Assembly (NCBI RefSeq): GCF_026127265.1 | Contig: NZ_WWFG01000001.1 | Coordinates: 1,961,501-2,025,500 of the forward strand | Source of the DNA: Nostoc sp. KVJ3 | Lineage (GTDB): Bacteria > Cyanobacteriota > Cyanobacteriia > Cyanobacteriales > Nostocaceae | DNA length: 64,000 bases | Direction of reading: 5' to 3' | In this document: positions 43,947-52,000 of the stretch, piece after piece | Layout of the letters: each line of letters starts with the position of its first letter | Position numbering within the stretch: position 1 is the stretch's first letter | Program-made: the position numbers and the translations under genes | The notes under the pieces: model-generated | The model's input: only the letters and a program-made list of their open reading frames with translations | The model's database searches: none | What the model was told of the DNA's origin: nothing

Positions 43947-44969
43947 ATGAGTAACCTAAGCAAAAATTTACCCAAAATTTCTGTAATTATACCTGCTTAT
44001 AATAGTGAAAAGACTATTAAGTATACTATTGAATCTGTTTTAAATCAAACTTTTTGCGATCTAGAACTAATTGTAATTAATGATGGTTCACAAGACTCAA
44101 CTTTGGACATTGTTGTACAAATTAAAGACCCCCGAATAAAAGTATTTTCCTATGCCAATGCTGGCGGAAATGTTAGCCGTAACCGAGGTCTAAACCATGC
44201 AGTTGGAGAATTTGTTAGTTTCTTAGATGCAGATGATATTTGGACACCTAGTAAACTTCAATCTCAGTTAAAAGCCCTGCAAGAAAACGTCACTGCAAAA
44301 GTTGCTTATAGTTGGACTGATTATATTAATGAAGATGGTGAATTTATCCTTTCTGGTAAACGTGTAAATGTCAATGGGAATGTTTATGAAAAGTTGTTGG
44401 TAAATAACTTTTTAGAGAATGGTTCTAATCCCTTAATTTGTAGAAAAGCTTTAATTACATTAGGTGGCTTTGACGAATCTCTAAGTGCGGCACAGGATTG
44501 GGATATGTGGCTGCGATTAGCATCTAAGTTTAATTTTATATGCGTACCGTCTGTACAAATATTATATCGCATCAGTGCTAATTCAGTTTCTTCTAATCTT
44601 ATCAGGCAGGAAAAATGCTGCTTGCAAGTGCTTAAGAAAGCTTATAAGGAAAGAAATTTTGTAGCAGATAATACGCGAACAGCACTAAAGCAGAGTTGGA
44701 ATTTAAGCCTAGCAAATTTATATAAATACCTGACTTGTAAAGCCTTACAAAAACCATTGAATCGCCAAAAAGGTATAGCATCAGCTATATTTCTGTGGAA
44801 GTATTTTCTTTATGACCCTTCAAGACTGGAGAATATAAATTTCACCTTAAAACTTTTACTCAAAATTGTCATCATCCTGATCCATCCAACCTTGCTAGAT
44901 AGTATTACTAACCAACGTAAAGCAAGAAGTCAAGAAAGAGAAACATTGCTCAACGGCTGGGTAGTTTAA
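43947..44969 (+). CDS. hpsG: Glycosyltransferase family 2, HpsG
   Basis: 340 residues: KISVIIPAYNSEKTIKYTIESVLNQTF, LIVINDGSQDSTLDIV, the DxD region FLDADDIW, and the later LGGFDESLSAAQDWDMWLRLA typical of family-2 enzymes. More like generic GT2 proteins than hpsE and hpsF are. One base separates it from the hpsF stop, so the three are one translational unit. Confidence 0.87.
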   Translation: MSNLSKNLPKISVIIPAYNSEKTIKYTIESVLNQTFCDLELIVINDGSQDSTLDIVVQIKDPRIKVFSYANAGGNVSRNRGLNHAVGEFVSFLDADDIWTPSKLQSQLKALQENVTAKVAYSWTDYINEDGEFILSGKRVNVNGNVYEKLLVNNFLENGSNPLICRKALITLGGFDESLSAAQDWDMWLRLASKFNFICVPSVQILYRISANSVSSNLIRQEKCCLQVLKKAYKERNFVADNTRTALKQSWNLSLANLYKYLTCKALQKPLNRQKGIASAIFLWKYFLYDPSRLENINFTLKLLLKIVIILIHPTLLDSITNQRKARSQERETLLNGWVV

Positions 44970-44988
44970 AATCGATCAAAAGACAAAA

Positions 44989-45645
44989 ATGGATATTAGG
45001 GTGTATTTACCGTCTATAGTTAATGTAAAAAATCTTTTGAGTAAAGATTCTAGTAGTGGTTTTACCCTACTAGAATCTTTAGTAGTTATTCTATTAATTG
45101 GTATATTAGCTACTGTGGGAATACCCAGCTGGCTAACTTTTGTGAATATTCGCCGCCTCGAAACTTCCCAAAACCAAGTTTACTATGCAATGCGCCAAGC
45201 CCAAAGCCAAGCTACTAAGGACAAATTGACTAGACAAGTTAGTTTCCGCATCCAAAATGGTGTCGTGCAATGGGCAGTTCATGAAGCAGAATCAGGACAG
45301 TTCGTTTCTGATGCTGTTAGAAATAATAGCAGCATCTGGTATGAACTTGAGGCAAATATTCGCATTGATAAAGAGGAAAATAATAAAGGCAAAAAAGAGA
45401 CAACTTTACGAAAGCATACTTCAGAACAAGTGTGGCGAGTTCTATTTAACTATCAAGGTTGTCCTATCTATGAAGTTGGAGATGAGTGTACTAGCACATC
45501 ATTGAGAACACTTGGACAGATTACCCTATATAGCCAAAATGATGTAAAGGCTAAACGTTGCGTCTATGTTTCTACGATTTTAGGGGCAATAAAAACTGGA
45601 AACGATCATTTGAGAGCCAATGAAAATGATAAGTATTGCTATTAA
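44989..45645 (+). CDS. GspH/FimT-like pseudopilin, paralogue of HpsD
   Basis: 218 residues with the prepilin site G/FTLLE (SSGFTLLESLVVILLIGILATVGIPSWLTF) and the GspH helix (VYYAMRQAQSQATKDKLTRQVSFRI). The C-terminus KRCVYVSTILGAIKTGNDH matches that of HpsD. It starts 19 bp after hpsG in the same direction and so likely belongs to the hps operon as a fourth pseudopilin. It probably works in the same pseudopilus. Confidence 0.85.
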   Translation: MDIRVYLPSIVNVKNLLSKDSSSGFTLLESLVVILLIGILATVGIPSWLTFVNIRRLETSQNQVYYAMRQAQSQATKDKLTRQVSFRIQNGVVQWAVHEAESGQFVSDAVRNNSSIWYELEANIRIDKEENNKGKKETTLRKHTSEQVWRVLFNYQGCPIYEVGDECTSTSLRTLGQITLYSQNDVKAKRCVYVSTILGAIKTGNDHLRANENDKYCY

Positions 45646-46101
45646 ACCGCGTCCATCTTGAAAACTATAGTTCTTTCCGTATGAAAAGAAAAAACCCTCA
45701 TCCCCCAGCCCCTTCTCCCAAATTTGGGAGAAGGGGAGCCGGAAAGAAGTCCCTCTCCCAAGAAGAGCTACGGTGTACACACAAGTCTTAAAATTCCCCC
45801 TAGTACTTGGTTTCGTCATCTAGCAATAGGATTGTGCGATCGCTCTGTCAGCCTGGGAGCAGCTAGGAGGAACGACGAAGCAATCGCAAAAACTCACGGG
45901 ATTGTGTGATTACTTCGCTCCGTTATCACTGCGCTCGTAATGACAATTTAAGGGGTCTATAACGCCTGAAACCCTTTTAGATACTACTTGTGTGTACACC
46001 GTAGCCCAAGAAGAGAGAGGGATTTAGGGTGAGGGCAAAAACTACGGTTCTCAACATAGATGAGGTTTAAGATATTTTTAGTTGATTAAAAAAGGTATTG
46101 C
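45646..46101. other. Spacer after the hps locus, repeat filled
   Basis: A common repeat (CCCTCATCCCCCAGCCCCTT ... CTCCCAAGAAGAGAGAGGG ... TTTAGGGTGAGGGC) interrupted by a family F element. No gene is seen. Confidence 0.6.
45768..46004. mobile_element. Miniature inverted-repeat element, family F, with 11-bp target duplication
   Basis: 237 bp with perfect 19-bp ends CTACGGTGTACACACAAGT (45768-45786) and ACTTGTGTGTACACCGTAG (45986-46004). Flanked by CCCAAGAAGAG on both sides (45757-45767 and 46005-46015). The interior includes a REP-like CGACGAAGCAATCGCAA ... TCGTAATGACA segment. No coding capacity. Confidence 0.9.
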
Positions 46102-46749
46102 GTGCTGAACTTACCAGCAAGCCCAAAACGGCATTTGATTATTTTTACTCGCTATCCTGAACCAGGGAAGACAAAAACCCGACTGATACCTGCTTTGGGA
46201 AATTTTGGTGCTGTCAATCTTCAACGAAAAATGACTGAACATACAATATCTCAAGTTCAAGAATTGCAAAAAGCTATTGCCATATCTATGGAAGTGCGGT
46301 TTGCAGGTGGCAATTCGCAACTTATGCAAAACTGGCTAGGGTTGGATTTGGTTTACCAGTCTCAAGGTGAAGGGGATCTAGGTTCGCGGATGGCGCGATC
46401 GCTTTTCGATGCTTTTCAATCTGGTGCAGAAAAAGCAATTATCATCGGTACAGATTGTCCTGGAGTCAATGCCCAGATTCTAACAACAGCCTTTGAGAAG
46501 TTACAAACCTTTGACCTTGTACTAGGCCCTGCGATCGACGGTGGATATTACTTAATTGGTTTGCGCCAACCCATCCCTGAGTTATTCATTAACATTGAGT
46601 GGGGAACTGCTCAAGTATTTCAGAAAACCGTAGATATTGCCCAGAAACTTAATTTATCACATACTAACTTGTCGCCTTTAGCTGATGTTGACCGACCGGA
46701 GGATTTGCCAATTTGGGAACAAACCCTTGCAGGACAGATGGAAAATTGA
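46102..46749 (+). CDS. TIGR04282-family glycosyltransferase (arsenosugar biosynthesis type, DUF2064)
   Basis: 215 residues from GTG 46102. Landmarks are LIIFTRYPEPGKTKTRLIPALG, the nucleotide-sugar region AIIIGTDCPG, LGPAIDGGYYLIGL and ADVDRPEDL. The family is named for glycosyltransferases found with radical-SAM ArsS in arsenosugar clusters, but no arsM or arsS is in this window. The role here is therefore only a prediction from the family. Confidence 0.88.
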   Translation: MLNLPASPKRHLIIFTRYPEPGKTKTRLIPALGNFGAVNLQRKMTEHTISQVQELQKAIAISMEVRFAGGNSQLMQNWLGLDLVYQSQGEGDLGSRMARSLFDAFQSGAEKAIIIGTDCPGVNAQILTTAFEKLQTFDLVLGPAIDGGYYLIGLRQPIPELFINIEWGTAQVFQKTVDIAQKLNLSHTNLSPLADVDRPEDLPIWEQTLAGQMEN

Positions 46750-46802
46750 GGGACATAAGGGAGATTGAGGTTCCCTATCAATCTTTTTCACCAGATGTCT
46801 AA

Positions 46803-46833
46803 TGTAGAGACGTAGCAGTGCTACGTCTCTACA
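46803..46833. repeat. Palindrome TGTAGAGACGTAG-CAGTG-CTACGTCTCTACA
   Basis: Perfect 13-bp arms. A near-identical copy with one mismatch lies at 48427-48457, on the other side of the kinase gene 46965-48308. Confidence 0.85.
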
Positions 46834-46964
46834 AGGTTTATGGATAACGCATATTTTATTTTTGGAGATGTCGAACTAACTGTTGAGCGCCAAAAGCTAA
46901 GATCGTCCAAAGAGGGAATCTCAAATAAAACCCAACTTTAGAGATCCAAATTAGGAGTAAGAGC

Positions 46965-48308
46965 GTGAATTTGGACGATTTAGCCTTACAGTTACAAAAT
47001 ATGCGTAAGCGCGTCGCCCTTTTGCAACGCCAGAGTGAACAGCAAAAAATACAGGAAGATATTGAACTCGTCACGGATGTATTCAAGGAACTCTACCTAG
47101 CCTTGGAAGAAATGCAAGTAGCTAATGAAGACCTACAGCGACAGAATGAAGAATTATCAAACGCTCAACAGTCTTTAATAGCACAACGTCAACGCTACCA
47201 AGAACTTTTTGAGGAAGTACCAGATGCCTATTTGGTGACCGATCCAAAAGGAGTAATTCAGGAAGCTAACTCTGCTGCAAATACTCTGTTCAATATCTCA
47301 AAGACTTTCCTATTGGGCAAACCGATAGGAATTTTTGTACTTGAGAAAGAACTGATTGCTTTTTATTTGAAACTGACTCATCTGAGCGATCGCGTTGAAG
47401 TTCCAGGCTGGAAAATGCAAGAGTGGGAAGTAACCCTGCGACCGCGTGACAAAATACCCATTATGGCTGCGGTGAAAGTGGTTGCTATCCGTAATCAACA
47501 AGGTAACTTAGTCGGTCTGCGCTGGCTATTGCGGGATATTAGCGAAAGCAAGCGCACTCAAGCCAAGCTGCAATGGGCAGAAGAGGCGATGCGACAAGCC
47601 CTTGTCAAAGAAAGGGAGCTTAGTGAACTTCAATCCCGCTTGCTCACCACTGCCTCTCATGAGTTTCGCACCCCTTTGGCTACCATCCACTCTTCTGCGG
47701 AGCTACTAGAACATTATCGCCATTTATGGGACGACAAGCGACAACAGATCCACCTGCGTCGCATTCAAACATCTGTTATGCATATAACCCAGTTGTTGAA
47801 TGATGTATTGCTGCTAAGTCAGGATGAAACAGGCAGGTTAGAGTTTAATCCAACCCCCCTAAATTTAGTGGAATTTTGCCGCGATCTACTAGAAGAATTA
47901 GAACAGAGCGATCGCTCTCAACATCCGATCGCTTTTAGCAGTGAGTGTCAATGCACCCAAGCTAACCTAGATGCTAAACTACTACGGCAAATTTTAAGTA
48001 ATTTATTCTCAAATTGTCTAAAATACTCACCCATTGGTAGCACCATTAAGTTTTCTGTAACTACTGCCAACGATCGAGCTATATTCCAGACTCAAGACTC
48101 TGGTATTGGCATTCCCCTTTCTGACATTGAACACATCTTTGAACCGTTCCATCGGGCCAGTAATACAGGCAATATCCCAGGAATGGGATTAGGGATGTCC
48201 GTCGTCAAGCAGACTGTAGATTTACATGGTGGCGAGATTCTTGTCGAAAGTGCGATCGGTGTGGGAACTACCTTTACAGTTATTCTACCATTCTCAACAA
48301 ATTTGTAG
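46965..48308 (+). CDS. PAS-domain sensor histidine kinase
   Basis: 447 residues, soluble. An N-terminal coiled coil (1-75: LQNMRKRVALLQRQSEQQKIQED..., EEMQVANEDLQRQNEELSNAQ) precedes a PAS/PAC domain (about 80-195: YQELFEEVPDAYLVTDPKGVI). HisKA has His232 (TASHEFRTPLATIHSSAELL). HATPase_c has an N-box (LRQILSNLFSNCLKYSP), G1 (TQDSGIGIP), F-box (IFEPFHRA) and G2 (GMGLGMSVV), all intact. GTG 46965 follows TAGGAG. No response regulator is adjacent, so the partner and signal are unknown. Confidence 0.93.
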   Translation: MNLDDLALQLQNMRKRVALLQRQSEQQKIQEDIELVTDVFKELYLALEEMQVANEDLQRQNEELSNAQQSLIAQRQRYQELFEEVPDAYLVTDPKGVIQEANSAANTLFNISKTFLLGKPIGIFVLEKELIAFYLKLTHLSDRVEVPGWKMQEWEVTLRPRDKIPIMAAVKVVAIRNQQGNLVGLRWLLRDISESKRTQAKLQWAEEAMRQALVKERELSELQSRLLTTASHEFRTPLATIHSSAELLEHYRHLWDDKRQQIHLRRIQTSVMHITQLLNDVLLLSQDETGRLEFNPTPLNLVEFCRDLLEELEQSDRSQHPIAFSSECQCTQANLDAKLLRQILSNLFSNCLKYSPIGSTIKFSVTTANDRAIFQTQDSGIGIPLSDIEHIFEPFHRASNTGNIPGMGLGMSVVKQTVDLHGGEILVESAIGVGTTFTVILPFSTNL

Positions 48309-48426
48309 GGTTAGCGGCTTGCACTAAAAATTTTGTTGCTCTCCAATTGGATATTCAAAAGTGAAATTCCAAATTCGGTGAGGAATAGACATCTGGTGAA
48401 ATTAAATATGCGTTATGCAGAACCCT

Positions 48427-48457
48427 TGTAGAGACGTTGCAGTGCTACGTCTCTACA
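48427..48457. repeat. Palindrome TGTAGAGACGTTG-CAGTG-CTACGTCTCTACA
   Basis: Second copy of the 46803-46833 palindrome, with one mismatch in the arms. Confidence 0.8.
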
Positions 48458-48530
48458 TTCTTTTTCGGAGACATCTAATTAGTTGTGGCACTTAGGATTT
48501 ATATCATGTCCGCCAAATTACTTACGGTAT

Positions 48531-48672
48531 GTCATTGCGAGCGCAACGAAGTGGAGCGAACGCGAACAGCGTCTCGTAGAGAAGCAATCACTAGGACTCT
48601 GCGTTCACGAACGCGGGGGCTGGGATTGCAACTCTTGGAGACGCTGTTCGCGTTCGCTTCGCTCGCAATGAC
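48531..48672. repeat. REP-like inverted repeat (GTCATTGCGAGCG ... CGCTCGCAATGAC)
   Basis: 142 bp with inverted ends and internal GAACGCGAACAGCGTCTC/GAGACGCTGTTCGCGTTC. Same family as 20311-20418 and the cores of the family B elements. Confidence 0.8.
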
Positions 48673-49086
48673 TGTAATTAATTTTGCATGGTTACTTATC
48701 AAATATTTATTTCTTTAACCTTTTGCTAGCCGTTTCTTAATATTACTGAGATAAATTGAGCTTGCTAAATATGCATTAATACTAGAAACATATGTAGCTA
48801 TTTTATACTATACATTCAATTGTCACAGCGATCTTGCGATCGCTCAAAGTATCAAGTTTATCCTTTACACTCAGCATTTTTTACTCACAATCACAATGGT
48901 ATTTACATCCTCAAGTGTTGGTGCTGCAAGGTTTTAACTAATGTAAATCTACATCCATCTAACTTCAATTATTTAGGAAGTTACGTACACTTCTTTAGGA
49001 ATCGCACCACTACAGATGTCTCAACAATGAGGCGCTTCAAGTTAAATTGACCACACAAAAATTTTTGACTAAACACACAATATAAT

Positions 49087-52000
49087 ATGGCATCAACAAA
49101 TCTTAATCCTGGCGATATCGCGATCGTTGGTTTCAATACCACAAATCCTGATACTATTGGATTTCTGGTTCTTGTAGATATTGGTTCTGGTACAACTTTT
49201 AACGTTACAGATAATGGTTGGCAATCTAGTGGTAGCTTCAGAACTGGTGAAGGCATTCTTACTTATACAGCACCAACAGATATCCCTGCGGGAACAGTTC
49301 TTACTTGGGTGAATGGAAGTACTACTAACTCATCAGGTTTTAATTCCAATAATCCTAGTAATTTCTCCCTAAATTCAAGCGGTGACTCACTAACTGTCTA
49401 TACAGGAACATTAGCTAGTCCAACGTTAATTTATGCACTCAATTCTGGAGCTTGGAGTTCTAATTCTACTAGTGCCGCTACATCATCTGAGCCAATTTCT
49501 ACAAATAATGGCACCTTGGTAACGGGAACTACTACGGTAGCTATAACTGCGAATAATGGCACGAATGGCTACTACAGTGGTTCTACTTCTGGAACAAAAG
49601 CACAACTTCTATCTGCGATCTCAAACTCAGCGAATTGGACAACTAGTTCAACGGCAACAAATTTATCCAATTGGAAATCATCATTTACTGTTTCTGGTGG
49701 TGCAACTTCCCAACCAGACCTCAGCATCAGTCAAGCAGACTCCCCCGATCCGGTAATTGTTGGCAACCCCCTTACCTACACTCTCACCGTTAGTAACGGC
49801 GGTAGTGCTAATGCTAGCGGGATTTCAGTAGAATATACCTTACCGACTGGGGTAATCTTTAACAGCACAACTGTTGCCAACGGCTTTACTGCTAGCCAAT
49901 CAGGTGGTGTCATCACCTTTTCTGGTGGGAGCATAAACGCTGGTAGTACTGCTACCTTGACTGTTAGCGTCACCCCTAATTCTGCTGGCATTCTTACCAG
50001 TGGTACGGCAACCGTAGACCCCAACAACACTATTGCTGAGAGTAACGAAACTAATAACACTGCTGCTGCGATCGCAACTACAGTTAACAATGTAGTAGTC
50101 GGACAAGCGCCAACTATTCAACTAGACACAGCCACGACTACAGATTTGTTAGATGCTAACGGTGCTTTGTCTACTACAGGGACAGGGGCAATTAGCAGTG
50201 TAATTGGCAATGCCAACGATCCAGCAACGACATTGGGTGTAAACTTTATCGTTGCTGACTCTGATACTCCTGTAGACAATTTGACCGTTACAGTTACCAG
50301 CAATAATGAGGCAGTGGTTCCTAACGGCAACCTCACACTAACTGGTACTGGAAGCAACCGTAATTTGAAAATAAATCCTGTCGGTGTTGGTACTGCCAAT
50401 ATTACAGTAACCGTCAGTGATGGTAGTGGTACTGCAAATTATGCGATCGCTTATGCAGCATCAGCGAATAATGGAACTGCCACAACTCAATTTTTAACAG
50501 GTACAAGCGATGCTTCTACAGCCATTCCTGTGGGTGGGACATTTTTCTTAGAAGCCGATGACGAAAATCAAGTTTTGCGCCTCTATGATTCTAGTAAATC
50601 GGGACTGGCTGTAACTGGCTTTGACTTTACAAGCTCTCTAGGACTGACCCAAACTGATGGTTCTGGCGCGTTAAGAGAAGTGGATCTCGAAGCTTCAGCT
50701 AAAATAGGCGATCGCATTTTCTGGTTAGGCTCACAAAGCAATAGCGATGATGGCAAATCTCGCCCTAACCGCGATCGCATTTTTGCCACCGATATTAGTG
50801 GTACGGGAGCATCCACTACACTTAGCTATACTGGCCGCTACGACTTTTTACGAGAAGATATCATCAATTGGGATGTCAATAACGGTCACGGCAAGGGAGC
50901 TAATTACTACGGCTTGGCCGCTAGCGCTGCAAGTAGTGTCGGGTCGAAGCAACCAAACGGCTACAATATTGAAGGCTTGGAAATTGCCCCCGACAACACC
51001 ACAGCTTATATCGCCTTCCGCGCCCCCGAAGTTCCCCCCTCTGGAAGAGCTAACGCGCTCATTGTTCAAGTTACCAACTTCGCCAGCCTGATCTCAGCTA
51101 GCGGTGGTGGTACTCAAGGTTCAGCACAATTTGGTGCTCCCATCGAATTAGATTTAGGCGGTCGGGGTATTCGGGAAATTCGCAAAAATGCAAATAACCA
51201 ATACGTAATTATTGCTGGGCCAGCAGGAGATGCCGGAACAGCCCCCAACGATTTCCGCCTTTACACTTGGGATGGTAATCCTAACAGCCAACCGCAATTG
51301 CGCGCAGCCACATTCCCTGCAAGCTTCAACCCGGAAGGAATTGTCACCATCCCTGATAACTTAACAAATACCTCTCAAATTCAATTTGTCAGTGATGATG
51401 GCAACAGCGTGCTTTACAACGACGGCACAGCAGCCAAAGATTTATCACAGAACAATTTCAAAAAGTTCCGCACCGATAGCATTACCCTCGGCGGTGTAGT
51501 CCTCACTCCTCACATTCACGATATCCAAGGTGCATCTCACATCTCTGGGTTAAATGGACAAAGAGTAGGTGATGTACCAGGAATTGTCACAGCCTTAAAA
51601 TCTAATGGCTTCTATTTGCAAGATCCTAACCCAGATAGCGACGATCGCACCTCCGAAGGGATTTTTGTCTTCACCTCATCAGTGCCAACCGTCCAAGTAG
51701 GCGACTCAGTACTGGTTGGCGGTACAGTCAGTGAATTCCGTCCTGGTGGTGCTACTGGTACTAACAACTTGACCACCACAGAAATTACTAGCCCCACAAT
51801 TGTCAAACTTTCCAGTGGCAATCCTTTACCAGCTGCCACTATTTTAGGTAATGGCGGCAGAACCATTCCAAACTCGGTAATCGATAACGACACTACTGGT
51901 AATGTCGAAACTGGAACAACCACCTTTGACCCTGCCCAAGATGGCATTGATTTCTACGAAAGCTTAGAAGGAATGCTAGTCCAGGTAAATAATCCTGTCG

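Larger units (their letters stand above)
48309..49086. other. 778-bp spacer before the nuclease gene
   Basis: Contains the palindrome 48427-48457, a REP-like element (48531-48672) and about 400 bp of AT-rich DNA. One octamer, TTTAACTA at 48933-48940, fits the cyanobacterial Pho-box consensus, but the following 11-bp-spaced units (TAAATCTA, CCATCTAA) fit poorly, so regulation is only suggested. Confidence 0.5.

Noticed and set aside
48933..48960. Pho box before the nuclease gene
   Set aside because: Only one octamer (TTTAACTA) fits; the neighbouring units do not, so it is not listed as a regulatory site.
48820..49050. 76-codon plus-strand frame before the nuclease gene
   Set aside because: No ribosome site and low-complexity AT-rich content; probably leader or promoter DNA.
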